From positions 434,001 through 498,000 of the forward strand of contig CBDCXE010000006.1 in NCBI GenBank assembly GCA_965223725.1: a DNA stretch of 64,000 nucleotides, given 5' to 3'. Shown in pieces: positions 1 through 8,710 of the stretch. Source of the DNA: CBDCXE01 sp965223725 [NCBI: Nitrospinota bacterium] (GTDB taxonomy: Bacteria > Nitrospinota_A > UBA7883). The notes beneath the pieces were generated by a model that searched no databases, had not been told where the DNA came from, and saw only the letters and a program-made list of their open reading frames with translations. The number at the start of each line of letters is the position of its first letter. Within the stretch, counting starts at the first letter, position 1. A program made the translations under genes and the position numbers.

Positions 1-729
1 AACACCGCCAGCGGGGGTTATTCCAAAGTGGGTGGTGGACAAAAAAACACCGCCAGCGGACAATATTCCATTGTAGGTGGTGGACAGAACAACGGCGCCG
101 GCAACAGTTACGCCGCGGTGGGCGGCGGAGCATTCAACAAAGCTTACGGCGCGTTTTCCACCATCCCGGGCGGGCATGGCAACGTGGCGGCCGCCTACAG
201 CTTTGCCGCGGGCAGAAGGGCCAGGGCCGTCCACACAGGAGCTTTTGTCTGGGGTGACAGCACCAACGCCGATCTTAACTCCACGACCCACAACCAGGTA
301 ACGTTCCGGGCCAGAGGTGGCTACCTTCTGTTTACCAACGCTGGAGCTACCCTAGGGGCGCGGCTGAACCCAAACGCCACGGCATGGGTAGCCATGAGTG
401 ATCGGGCATCGAAGGAGAAGGTGAAGAAGGTGGACAGCCGTCAAGTATTGGATAAACTGTCGAAGATGGAGATAGCCACATGGCAGTACAAGGGTGTGGA
501 CACACCGGTACGGCACATGGGCCCGATGGCGCAGGATTTTTACAAGGCGTACAGCCTGGGTCATGACGAAAAGGGGATCTCCACCCTCGACGCCGACGGT
601 GTTGCCCTCGCCGCCATTCAGGGACTGTATGACCTGGTGAAGGAGAACAGAGAGGTAATCGAAACTAAGGAAACAGAGATTGCGGAGCTGAAAGCGCGGT
701 TGGCCACGCTGGAGGGCATGCTGAACTAA
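1..729 (+). CDS. C-terminal part of a YadA-head-repeat protein with S74 chaperone domain (5' end outside window)
   Basis: The reading frame is open to the left edge, so this is the 3' part of a larger gene. The first ~55 residues are degenerate 14-residue YadA-type head repeats (pattern NxASGxYSxVGGGQ), the trimeric beta-roll of autotransporter adhesins and some tail fibres. After a short beta-rich linker comes a peptidase S74 intramolecular chaperone domain: the SDRASKEKVKKVD start, then HMGPMAQDFYKAY, then STLDADGVALAAIQGL, ending in a coiled coil. In this family the domain trimerises the stalk and then cleaves itself off before the Ser of the SDR motif with a Ser-Lys dyad; both residues are present. 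No membrane anchor follows, so it is more like a fibre with a chaperone than a classic type V adhesin. Whether it is a surface or phage-derived protein cannot be told from this end. Confidence 0.85.
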   Translation, partial: NTASGGYSKVGGGQKNTASGQYSIVGGGQNNGAGNSYAAVGGGAFNKAYGAFSTIPGGHGNVAAAYSFAAGRRARAVHTGAFVWGDSTNADLNSTTHNQVTFRARGGYLLFTNAGATLGARLNPNATAWVAMSDRASKEKVKKVDSRQVLDKLSKMEIATWQYKGVDTPVRHMGPMAQDFYKAYSLGHDEKGISTLDADGVALAAIQGLYDLVKENREVIETKETEIAELKARLATLEGMLN

Positions 730-831
730 CATTTGTGGCGGGCAGCTCAACTGATATGTAGGCTGCAACTTTTTCCCTGCCCCGGCTCCAGGTCGCTCTG
801 CGCCATGGGGGCCCTGGTATGGCAACCAAAT

Positions 832-1665
832 TTAGCGTTGGCGGTTGATGGCGTAGTCTTCCGATTTACCGCTGAACGGCTGTATCAGCATCCGGGGTAG
901 TGTGTTCTCGGCGCTGTCTAGCAGGCCGGTGACGCCGATAGTCATCTGCTCGTGGCCGGCCGCCGGTTGGGCGATATATGTGCCGAACAGCCGGTCCCAT
1001 ATCGACAGGTTGAACCCGTAGTTGCTGTTGGCCTCGTGGATCACCACAGAATGATGAACCCGGTGCATATCGGGTGTGACCAGGATCAGCCGCAATTTTT
1101 CATCGATAGCCTGCGGCAGGCGGACATTGCCATGATTGAACATCGCCATGGCGTTTAACACCACTTCGAAAATCAACACCGCCACAGGCGGGGCGCCGAT
1201 GGCGACCACAACACCAAGTTTCAGAAGCATCGATAAAATAATTTCGACCGGATGGAACCGGGCGCCGGTGGTGACATCGTAATCGAGGTCGGCATGGTGC
1301 ATCCGGTGCAGCTTCCAGAACGCAGGCGCGGCGTGGAACAGGAGATGCTGGAGATAGATCGCCATATCCATAAAGACCACCGCCCCCAGCGCTTTCAGCC
1401 ATTCAGGCGCGGTAACAGCATTGAGAAAACCCCAGCCGTTCGCCTGGGCATACGCCGCCGTTCCCACCGCCGCCGCCGGAAACAGAATGCGCAGTATAAT
1501 GGTATTCAAAGCGACCAGGCCAAGGTTGGACGACCAGCGCGCCAGCCGGGTCATCAGGCGGTCGCGACGGGGCGCATAGACCTCCCAGATGGCCATGATG
1601 ATAAATACGCCGATGAAAAACCCGAGGCGAATCGCCCGCTCGTTGGAAAGAATGCCTTCTTCCAC
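832..1665 (-). CDS. sterol desaturase / fatty acid hydroxylase superfamily membrane protein
   Basis: A 277-residue integral membrane protein. The three histidine clusters of the fatty acid hydroxylase (ERG3-like) family are visible: HLLFH, HRMHH and HRVHH, which in the family bind a di-iron centre that hydroxylates or desaturates lipid carbons. Hydrophobic segments lie at the N-terminus, around residues 40-75 and around 150-170. The length is normal for bacterial members. The lipid substrate cannot be read from sequence. It lies upstream of arsC on the same strand but with a different role, so no pathway can be inferred from the neighbours. Confidence 0.85.
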   Translation of the reverse strand: MEEGILSNERAIRLGFFIGVFIIMAIWEVYAPRRDRLMTRLARWSSNLGLVALNTIILRILFPAAAVGTAAYAQANGWGFLNAVTAPEWLKALGAVVFMDMAIYLQHLLFHAAPAFWKLHRMHHADLDYDVTTGARFHPVEIILSMLLKLGVVVAIGAPPVAVLIFEVVLNAMAMFNHGNVRLPQAIDEKLRLILVTPDMHRVHHSVVIHEANSNYGFNLSIWDRLFGTYIAQPAAGHEQMTIGVTGLLDSAENTLPRMLIQPFSGKSEDYAINRQR

Positions 1666-1695
1666 TTATGCAACTCCCAGTTTCTATAGATGATA

Positions 1696-2133
1696 TTATC
1701 CCACAGTTTTTAAAATATCTGGCAGCTTCAGTACGAATTCCTTGATCTGATCCCGCACATCTCTATAGAAAGGAAGCGCCTCTTTATCGGTTTTGGCGGC
1801 CGCGGCCAGTTTTGGCGGATCGGGGAAACCGAAATGAACAACTTGGGAGCTTCCAGGGAACATCGGGCAGTTTTCATTGGCGTCGCCGCATAAAGTGATT
1901 ACATAATCAAACTGAACGTCAGAAAGCTCCGACACATTTTTCGATCTTCCCGATGATATGTCCACACCCGCTTCTTTCATCACCTGCACAGCCAGCCGGT
2001 TGACGCCCTGGGGGTCGGTTCCCGCCGACCATGCGGCAACGTTGTCACCTTTCAACGCCCTTGCCCACCCCTCCGCCATTTGGCTGCGGCAAGAATTGCC
2101 TGTGCACAGGAACAATATATTTACCTTACCCAT
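1696..2133 (-). CDS. arsC: arsenate reductase, thioredoxin-coupled (low-MW phosphatase fold)
   Basis: A 145-residue protein with the CX5R loop CTGNSCRS at residues 10-17. The cysteines fall exactly where the thioredoxin-coupled ArsC of plasmid pI258 has them: Cys10, Cys82 and Cys89 (segment LCGDANENCP). This triad supports reduction of arsenate to arsenite through an internal disulfide cascade rather than a plain tyrosine phosphatase. No arsR, arsB or acr3 is beside it. The gene precedes the desaturase-like gene with a ~30-bp gap and could share a transcript. Confidence 0.9.
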   Translation of the reverse strand: MGKVNILFLCTGNSCRSQMAEGWARALKGDNVAAWSAGTDPQGVNRLAVQVMKEAGVDISSGRSKNVSELSDVQFDYVITLCGDANENCPMFPGSSQVVHFGFPDPPKLAAAAKTDKEALPFYRDVRDQIKEFVLKLPDILKTVG

Positions 2134-2261
2134 AAATTAACCTTTGTATTATACAGATAATATTTTTGCGCCATAGTGTAACAAATAATCGAGCAGCCTT
2201 GCCAAGAGGCGCAGGTTTTGAGACAATTAGGTCATACAGTAAATTGCAGACGGGAAGTTGA

Positions 2262-2579
2262 ATGTTTGGTATTGGAATGCCGGAGATGATGGTGATCCTG
2301 GTGGTCGCGCTTATTGTCATCGGCCCGACGAGGCTGCCAGAGATAGCGCGCTCTTTGGGTAAGGGGTACGCAGAGTTCGCCCGATCGTTCCGGGATGTTA
2401 AAAGAGGGTTCGAGGATTTCACCGATGAATTCGAGCATGAGGCCAACGCATTTCGAAATCCGGCCGAAACGATCGGCAAGGTGGTGGAGAATAACTTTGC
2501 CGAAGTGAACAACATGGATATGGACGATACCACTCATTTGGACCCGGAAAGTGCAAAACCGGATAAAAAAGAGAGTTAA
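2262..2579 (+). CDS. tatB: Sec-independent (twin-arginine) translocase subunit TatA/TatB
   Basis: A 105-residue protein. A single N-terminal membrane helix (residues ~4-20) is followed by the hinge GPTRLPEIARSLGKG and an amphipathic helix, the TatA/B layout. The Glu in the first helix region (GMPEMM) and the longer acidic tail resemble TatB, which binds signal peptides together with TatC. TatA and TatB are hard to tell apart in this type of sequence. No tatC is adjacent, so the partner must be elsewhere. Confidence 0.85.
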   Translation: MFGIGMPEMMVILVVALIVIGPTRLPEIARSLGKGYAEFARSFRDVKRGFEDFTDEFEHEANAFRNPAETIGKVVENNFAEVNNMDMDDTTHLDPESAKPDKKES

Positions 2580-2734
2580 TCCATACCTGGTTAATTATTA
2601 GAAAATCCATTTCCAGTGTAATTGCATCATAAACCGGTGGTATCCACTTTATGTTTAGCTGGCGGATGAAATTTTTGTGCCATTTCCAGGTATGCTAATA
2701 ACCATAACGATTCTATAGAGTTGGGGAGAAATTA

Positions 2735-3193
2735 ATGAGCGAGCATGACGTTGCGCCAGATATGCAAATTGGCGGTGCCGGGTTTTTTGACGTCTTGCTG
2801 GTGATCGGCAATGATGAGACTTTCTCGTCCCAGCTGATGTCGTACGCATTGGGCATCGCCTCCAGGATGGGCTATTCCATACTGGCCATCAACCTGCTGG
2901 ACGCCTCACCCAGGATGGCGCGCTATCTGACCTCCAGCGCTGGATCGCAAGAGCTTGAAACGGCCCAGCTCAAGTGTGAACGGTCCGTTAAACTGTTCCA
3001 TGATATGGCGATGATATCGGGCATAAAATTCGATAGCGAGTTTCATATCGGCCAGTTGGAGACCGTAGTAAAAAAGATTTATAAAGAGAAAAAAAATATC
3101 GACCTGGCTTTGCTGGAGCCGGACTACCTCAACGAAGATGTGGATGGCCCCATTTCGATCCCTGCGTTCACCATGGCGCCAGGCAGCGTATAA
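2735..3193 (+). CDS. UspA-like protein, probable partner of the downstream transporter
   Basis: A 152-residue soluble protein with the universal stress alpha/beta pattern: a beta strand FDVLLVIGND, a Ser-rich helix, a second strand YSILAINLLD and a later strand NIDLALLEPD. The C-terminal GxxGxxxxxxxxxGS nucleotide motif of ATP-binding Usp proteins is missing, so ATP binding is doubtful. A GGGGAGAAA ribosome-binding site precedes the ATG. The transporter gene starts 31 bp downstream on the same strand, which suggests an operon in which this protein modulates transport. That link is inference. Confidence 0.6.
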   Translation: MSEHDVAPDMQIGGAGFFDVLLVIGNDETFSSQLMSYALGIASRMGYSILAINLLDASPRMARYLTSSAGSQELETAQLKCERSVKLFHDMAMISGIKFDSEFHIGQLETVVKKIYKEKKNIDLALLEPDYLNEDVDGPISIPAFTMAPGSV

Positions 3194-3223
3194 CAATCAT
3201 AGAAGGCTTTATTTAACAGATTT

Positions 3224-5068
3224 ATGGGTATTACAGAGATAGAGTTTACATTTCAGATCGGGCTGGTGATCCTTGTGCTGGGCGCTGCCATCGCCCTGTT
3301 TATCACGGAAATTGTCCGTGTGGATGTGGTGGCGATCATCATGATGGTCACTTTGCCGCTGCTGGGGCTTGTGACGCCGAAAGAGGCGTTCTCCGGGTTA
3401 TCATCCAACGCGGTGGTCTCTATCATAGCGGTGATAATAATCGGCGCCGGGCTGGACAAGACCGGGATAATGAACCGGGTGGCCAACCCCATAGTAAAAT
3501 TCGCCGGCGACAGTTATTCGAAGCTGATCTCCGGCATCAGCGGCACCGTGGCCATAATCTCCAGCTTCATGCAGAACATCGGCGCCGCGGCCCTGTTTCT
3601 GCCTGCGTCGATGCGGGTCAGTAAACAGCTGGATATACCGCTCTCCCGGTTGCTGATGCCGATGGGGTTTTGCGCCATACTGGGCGGCACGGTCACGCTG
3701 GTGGGGTCCAGCCCCCTCATTCTTTTGAATGACCTCTTGGAAAACTCCGGGCTGGAGCCTTTTGGTCTGTTTTCGGTCACCCCTATCGGGCTGTTGCTGG
3801 TGGCCTCTGGTATTTTGTACTTTATTATTTTCGGCAGGTTCGTCCTGCCTATACGCAAAAGTGAAGAGGGCGAGGAAGTTGGCGGCGCGCTGAAAATCCT
3901 GAACAGCTATGGGACGACCGGTCAGGTATTCGAGCTGGTGGTGCCAAAAGATTTCAAACACGCGGGCAAAACCTTTGAAGAGCTGCAGATACGCCGCTTG
4001 TTCCTCTGCTCTGTTGTGGCGATAGCGCAGCCGACCGCCACCGAGCATATAGTCACCCCCCTCCGGACCCACCGGGTGAACGCGGGGGACAGGCTGGCTG
4101 TCATAGGGCACAAGAACAATATCATCAAGCTTGCGGAATTTTATAACTTTACGGTCTTGCCGGAGCTGGACATATTCAGCGAGACCTTGTCCGATGATAA
4201 CGCAGGGTTGATGGAGGCGATTGTATCACCCCATTCGAACATGATCGGCAAGACCCTCCGCGAAGTGCATTTCAGGAGCAGCTACCATATTGGCCCGGTG
4301 GCCCTGTTCCGGGATGAAAAGGTTTTCATCGCCGGCATTGCGGACATTCCGCTGGTCCCGGGTGACGCGCTGTTGTTGCACGGGATATGGAAAAATTTCA
4401 CAAATCTGAAAAACTCGCCCGACCTGCTGTTCCCCGCGCCGCCGGAGCATGAAGTTTTCGAGCTGCATAAGGCCAAAGCTGCTGTGTTCAGTTTTCTGGT
4501 GGCTATCACGCTGGTGCTCGCCAAGGACATGTTGGGTCTGCCCTTGTCGTTATCGGTATGCCTGATGACCGGCGCCTTGATGATGATATTGACCAGTGTG
4601 CTGACTGTGGATGAAGCATATAAATCGGTGGACTGGAGGACAGTGTTTCTGCTTGCCGGTTTGATCCCCCTGGGCATCGCCACGGAAAAAAGCGGGGCCG
4701 CCGCGTTTATCTCCAACATCGTGCTGGGCGCCATCGGCGAAGTCTCCCCGATTACATTGATGACTGTTATAGCGATACTATCCACTGGTTTTACGCTGGT
4801 GATATCGAATGTGGGGGCGACGGTCCTGCTGGTGCCGTTGGTGATCAACATGGCGCAGGCGGCTAATGCGGACCCGCGGATCGCCGCGCTGGTGGTGGGG
4901 CTGGCCACGTCGAACTCGTTTCTGCTGCCCACCCACCAGGTCAACGCGCTGTTGATGGGGCCGGGCAACTATAAAACATCCGATTACCTGCGGGCAGGCG
5001 CCGGGATGAGCGTCATATTTATTATCGTGATGGTGGGCGGGTTATGGGCGTTTTACGGCATCTCGTAG
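3224..5068 (+). CDS. SLC13/DASS-type anion:cation transporter with two RCK_C (TrkA-C) domains
   Basis: A 614-residue inner-membrane protein. About five N-terminal helices (residues 8-210) and six or seven C-terminal helices (~425-610) flank a cytosolic insert (~225-400) with two RCK_C-like units. Each unit has the form extrude-G-K-T-x-x-E followed by a GDxLxxxG strand (HAGKTFEELQIR with GDRLAVIG; MIGKTLREVHFR with GDALLLHG). This is the layout of bacterial SLC13-like permeases for sulfate, dicarboxylates or other divalent anions. The paired re-entrant motifs FMQNIGAAA and VISNVGATV fit the family's substrate-binding hairpins. The substrate is not predictable. Confidence 0.85.
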   Translation: MGITEIEFTFQIGLVILVLGAAIALFITEIVRVDVVAIIMMVTLPLLGLVTPKEAFSGLSSNAVVSIIAVIIIGAGLDKTGIMNRVANPIVKFAGDSYSKLISGISGTVAIISSFMQNIGAAALFLPASMRVSKQLDIPLSRLLMPMGFCAILGGTVTLVGSSPLILLNDLLENSGLEPFGLFSVTPIGLLLVASGILYFIIFGRFVLPIRKSEEGEEVGGALKILNSYGTTGQVFELVVPKDFKHAGKTFEELQIRRLFLCSVVAIAQPTATEHIVTPLRTHRVNAGDRLAVIGHKNNIIKLAEFYNFTVLPELDIFSETLSDDNAGLMEAIVSPHSNMIGKTLREVHFRSSYHIGPVALFRDEKVFIAGIADIPLVPGDALLLHGIWKNFTNLKNSPDLLFPAPPEHEVFELHKAKAAVFSFLVAITLVLAKDMLGLPLSLSVCLMTGALMMILTSVLTVDEAYKSVDWRTVFLLAGLIPLGIATEKSGAAAFISNIVLGAIGEVSPITLMTVIAILSTGFTLVISNVGATVLLVPLVINMAQAANADPRIAALVVGLATSNSFLLPTHQVNALLMGPGNYKTSDYLRAGAGMSVIFIIVMVGGLWAFYGIS

Positions 5069-5088
5069 TATATGACGCATAGTTAACG

Positions 5089-6744
5089 ATGAAGCATGCT
5101 GTATCCAGGGCGGTCAAGAAAGCGCTGCTATCTCTGCTGGAAGAAAACGGATGGGAGCGGCCGCAAAAGCGCTTGCTGGAGATCACGATACCCAAAAATG
5201 AAAAATTCGGCGATTACTCCACCAACATAGCAATGCTGATGGCGCCGTTATACAAGACAGCGCCCGCCAAAATCGCCGGCCGGTTATCGGAGCTGATCGG
5301 CGAATCGGATCTGTTTTCCGCCACATCGGTGGCCGGCCCCGGATTTATTAATATGACCGTCGATCCGGAGTATTGGGCCACATCGCTGAACCAGGTTTTA
5401 ACAGCGGGCGGCAATTTCGGCAAGATAGAACAGAAAGAGCCGAAGGAAATCATACTGGAGTTTGTCTCCGCCAACCCCACCGGCCCACTGCATATCGGAC
5501 ATGGCCGGGGCGCAGTGGTCGGCGACAGTTTGGCGCGCATCCTTCGGTTCGCCGGGCACGATGTGCATACCGAGTATTATGTCAACGACGCCGGACTGCA
5601 GATGAACAACCTTGGCCAATCTACGTTGGAGAGGTGTAAAGAGCTGCTGGGCAAACCGTTCGACGAGCCGGCGTACAAAGGCGACTATATTAGGGAGATC
5701 GCCCGCAACTACCTGGACGAGAAGGGTGAGGATATTATCGACGGCCCGCCGGAGCCTGCCCTGGCCGCCGCGCGGGAGTTCAGCGCCAGAGCGATCCTCG
5801 ACGGAATCCGGTCCGACCTGGATAATTTCCGCGTACATTTCGACAACTGGTTCTCCGAAGAGAGTCTGCACAGCAGTGGCGCGGTGGAGGGTGTGCTCGA
5901 CCGGCTGGAGGGCGACGGCCACATCTATGAAAAGGAAGGCGCCAAATGGCTGAAAACGGAATCGGCCGGGGATGAAAAGGACCGGGTGGCGCGCCGGGCC
6001 AACGGCGTGGTCACGTATCTGGCGGCGGATATGGCGTATCATGAAAATAAAATTAACCGCGGCTTCACCAACCTGGTGAATGTATGGGGCGCCGATCATC
6101 ACGGCTATGTGCCCCGGATGCGGGCCGTCATAAAGGCGCTGGGGCGCGACCCGGATATGCTGGATGTGATTTTGGTGCAGTTTGTCAGCCTGAAAAAGGG
6201 GGACGAGATCATATCGATGTCCACCCGGGAAGGTGTGTTCACTACCCTGCGCGAGATCGTTGACGAGGTGGGGGTGGACGCGGCGCGGTTCTTCTTTATG
6301 ATGCGCTCTGCCGACAGCAAGCTGGTGTTCGACATCGACCTGGCGCTGAAGCATAGCAGCGACAACCCGGTCTATTATGTCCAGTACGCCCACGCCCGCT
6401 GCTGCAATATCTTCGTCACGGCGGCGCAGGAGGGGGTGGAGCTGGTCGATTTCAAGGATGTGGATATCGCGCTGTTGCAGGGCGTGGACGAGATGCGCCT
6501 GATCAAAAAACTGCTGCATTTCCCCGATATGGTGGAAGCGTGCGCCGACTCGCTGGCGCCCCACCCGATAACTTCATACTTGACCGAGCTGGCCGCTTTG
6601 TTCCATTATTTTTATAAACACAATCGCGTAATAACAGAAAATGTGGCATTATCACAAGCGCGCCTAACATTGGTTAAAGGTACAATGAAAGTATTGGAAA
6701 ACGGATTGGGGCTGTTGGGGATCAGCGCTCCGGAGCGGATGTAA
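5089..6744 (+). CDS. argS: arginyl-tRNA synthetase
   Basis: A 551-residue class I aminoacyl-tRNA synthetase. The N-terminal Arg-tRNA recognition domain is at residues 1-90. The HIGH-type motif is NPTGPLHIGHGRGAVVGD (~residue 130). A KMSKS-loop variant, ISMSTREG, lies near residue 380, and an alpha-helical DALR anticodon domain forms the end. A degenerate KMSK loop is usual for ArgS. The protein charges tRNA-Arg. It lies 20 bp after the transporter and 19 bp before the SPOR gene. ArgS followed by a SPOR gene is an arrangement I associate with delta-proteobacterial genomes. Confidence 0.97.
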   Translation: MKHAVSRAVKKALLSLLEENGWERPQKRLLEITIPKNEKFGDYSTNIAMLMAPLYKTAPAKIAGRLSELIGESDLFSATSVAGPGFINMTVDPEYWATSLNQVLTAGGNFGKIEQKEPKEIILEFVSANPTGPLHIGHGRGAVVGDSLARILRFAGHDVHTEYYVNDAGLQMNNLGQSTLERCKELLGKPFDEPAYKGDYIREIARNYLDEKGEDIIDGPPEPALAAAREFSARAILDGIRSDLDNFRVHFDNWFSEESLHSSGAVEGVLDRLEGDGHIYEKEGAKWLKTESAGDEKDRVARRANGVVTYLAADMAYHENKINRGFTNLVNVWGADHHGYVPRMRAVIKALGRDPDMLDVILVQFVSLKKGDEIISMSTREGVFTTLREIVDEVGVDAARFFFMMRSADSKLVFDIDLALKHSSDNPVYYVQYAHARCCNIFVTAAQEGVELVDFKDVDIALLQGVDEMRLIKKLLHFPDMVEACADSLAPHPITSYLTELAALFHYFYKHNRVITENVALSQARLTLVKGTMKVLENGLGLLGISAPERM

Positions 6745-6763
6745 AGTCGAAACAGGAGGTACA

Positions 6764-7522
6764 ATGCCTGCCAAAAAAAATAGACAATTAAAAAAGGACT
6801 CACCAAAAGGTCTGCTGATCGGTTGTATTGTTGCGATAGTTATACTTACATTCCTTGCTGGATACCTGTCAGGCAAAATATATAATGAACCGGACGAGGC
6901 GCCCCTGAACGATTCCAACGCGCCGCTGGAGCTGTTGGCTACCGGGCAGGACCCCACGTTGCTGGATCCGGACAAGGTGATTAAGGAGACAGAGCCTCCA
7001 TTAAGCGGGGAGGACAGTTTTACCTTTCATAACAAGCTGGATAAAGAAACCGTGCCAGCCACGGAGCCGTTGCCGAAGGCCAAAGCCTCGCCGGAGCCGC
7101 CGGTGGTCAAGCCGGCCCCAGCCAAGGCCATAAAAAAACCTGAGGTCCAGGAAAAAAGCGTCGAAAAGCAGCCTGCGGAGCCTGTGAAAGAAACGCAGAA
7201 AGTTGTCAAAAAGAAGCCTGTTGTAAAAGAGCCTGTGAAAACCGGCAAAAGGATAGCGGAGCCAAAACCGAAACAGACAAAAGAGAAACGTTATTCCATC
7301 CAGATCGGCTCCTATAAAACCTTGCAGGAAGCGGAGGAGATGGCGCGAAAACTGAACCAGGATTCGCTGGGGGCTTACATAACGCAGGCCGATGTCAAAG
7401 GCGCGATATGGAACCGTGTGCGGGTCGGCACGCATGAGTCGAGGAGCCAGGCGCTTCAAACGGCCAATATGCTGGAGACGAAATACAACCTCCCGACGCT
7501 CCTTGTTATCGATAACCGCTGA
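6764..7522 (+). CDS. SPOR-domain cell-envelope protein
   Basis: A 252-residue bitopic membrane protein. It has a short basic cytosolic tail, one transmembrane helix (~residues 18-40), a long Pro/Lys/Glu-rich linker (~70-170) and a C-terminal SPOR domain (~175-250, starting YSIQIGSYKTLQEAEEM). SPOR domains bind denuded septal peptidoglycan and recruit proteins to the division site, as in FtsN, DedD and DamX. An AGGAGG ribosome-binding site sits before the ATG. It lies downstream of argS with a short gap, so it is probably co-transcribed. Confidence 0.85.
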   Translation: MPAKKNRQLKKDSPKGLLIGCIVAIVILTFLAGYLSGKIYNEPDEAPLNDSNAPLELLATGQDPTLLDPDKVIKETEPPLSGEDSFTFHNKLDKETVPATEPLPKAKASPEPPVVKPAPAKAIKKPEVQEKSVEKQPAEPVKETQKVVKKKPVVKEPVKTGKRIAEPKPKQTKEKRYSIQIGSYKTLQEAEEMARKLNQDSLGAYITQADVKGAIWNRVRVGTHESRSQALQTANMLETKYNLPTLLVIDNR

Positions 7523-7532
7523 AAGGAACCTG

Positions 7533-8021
7533 ATGATTTATTTTGCCAAGTATATACATCTTCTGTCGCTGGTGGTGTGGCTGGGGGCCATGACGTTTTT
7601 CTCGTTCATAGGCGCGCCTGCCATATTTAAAACGTTGGACAGGAGCACGGCCGGCGATGTGGTCGCTGTTATTTTCCCAAAATATTACGCCATAGGTTAT
7701 GTCTGCTCCATACTGGCCATCTTGACGCTTGCTTTTATAGTATCCAAAACCGGGATAACATCCGCCTCCAAAGCAGGGTTGATCACGCTTGTTGTTATGT
7801 TTATCCTTACCCTTGGCTCTGGGCTGGTGGTGGCGCCCAAGGTTAAAAATATAAAGGAGCAGATCAGGCAGACGACGGACACTGCAAAGAGCGAGGCTTT
7901 AAATACAGAGTTTAAAAAACTGCACGGCATCTCCATGGCGCTTAACGGAGTCACATGGATAGTCGGGCTGGTTCTGCTCTATTTTACGGTCGGCTATATG
8001 AGCCCTGCAACTTTGGAATAA
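7533..8021 (+). CDS. DUF4149-like four-helix membrane protein
   Basis: A 162-residue membrane protein with about four transmembrane helices, near residues 5-25, 48-70, 78-98 and 132-155. The N-terminus (HLLSLVVWLGAMTFFSFI) and the tail GISMALNGV resemble DUF4149/TMEM205-like proteins of unknown function. The ATG at 7533 is chosen because a GAAAGGA ribosome-binding site lies just upstream; the frame is open to 7392, but that part overlaps the SPOR gene. It starts 10 bp after the SPOR stop and is likely the last gene of the argS operon. Confidence 0.65.
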   Translation: MIYFAKYIHLLSLVVWLGAMTFFSFIGAPAIFKTLDRSTAGDVVAVIFPKYYAIGYVCSILAILTLAFIVSKTGITSASKAGLITLVVMFILTLGSGLVVAPKVKNIKEQIRQTTDTAKSEALNTEFKKLHGISMALNGVTWIVGLVLLYFTVGYMSPATLE

Positions 8022-8073
8022 AAGCCTGGTTTGTATGTTTCGATATTGCCATAAAATAGAAAGCGCGTTATAT

Positions 8074-8086
8074 TAGACATTGTCTA
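8074..8086. promoter_or_regulatory. 13-bp perfect palindrome ahead of the ferritin-like gene (candidate operator)
   Basis: TAGACATTGTCTA is a perfect dyad with a single central base and lies 27 bp upstream of the chosen ferritin ATG. Its position would let a repressor block transcription or initiation. It does not match the Fur or PerR consensus that I know. The binding protein is unknown. Confidence 0.4.
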
Positions 8087-8112
8087 GATTATAAATGCAA
8101 AGGATTGATAAA

Positions 8113-8535
8113 ATGAAAATAACAAAGAAGCAGCTGATAAAAAACCTGAACAAGGATCTGGAGTGGGAGTATGCCGCATCGGTTCAGTATGTGCAACATG
8201 CGGCGGTTATCTCCGGCGCCAAATACGACTCTATACAAAAAGAGCTGATCGTTCATGCCCAGGAAGAGCTGGCCCATGCCGTGGCGCTGGCCGAGCAGAT
8301 CGACTATCTGGGCGGGGTACCCAGCGTGAATGTGGAGAAAACCGAAGCGTCCAAAGATAATGTGAAAATGTTGAAGCAGGATCTGAAGGGCGAGCGGCAT
8401 GCGATCAAGAGCTATATCCAGCGCATTTCCGAAGCGGAAGCGCTTAAGCTGTACGGCCTTCGCAGGGTGCTGGAAGATATCCTGATACAGGAAGAGGAGC
8501 ATGAAAGGGATATACAAAACGCCCTTGAAGGCTAG
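8113..8535 (+). CDS. ferritin-like (bacterioferritin/Dps-type) protein
   Basis: A 140-residue four-helix-bundle protein. Ferroxidase-type ligands are placed as in bacterioferritins: Glu in EWEYAASVQY of helix 1, Glu and His in HAQEELAHA of helix 2, Glu in GERHAIKSY of helix 3, and Glu/His in QEEEHERDI of helix 4. Expected roles are iron oxidation and storage or peroxide detoxification in the cytosol. I chose ATG 8113 over ATG 8095 because AAAGGA is spaced 8 bases before it. The gene stands alone with a palindrome upstream. The subfamily is uncertain. Confidence 0.8.
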   Translation: MKITKKQLIKNLNKDLEWEYAASVQYVQHAAVISGAKYDSIQKELIVHAQEELAHAVALAEQIDYLGGVPSVNVEKTEASKDNVKMLKQDLKGERHAIKSYIQRISEAEALKLYGLRRVLEDILIQEEEHERDIQNALEG

Positions 8536-8710
8536 CGGTCATGGACCGCCACCCTGGATGTGTTGTTTATATTTGTTAAATCCTTGGTTGAACAGGATTT
8601 CCGGCTTCACTGCGCTCTAAATTTTTCCGGTTTTATAATTAAGTACCATTTAATTTGAAAAGTGGTACAATAATTACGATTTTATTAATAATTTAATAGA
8701 ATGAATTATT

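Noticed and set aside
5398-6564. 388-residue open frame opposite argS
   Set aside because: Antisense shadow of a well-supported synthetase gene.
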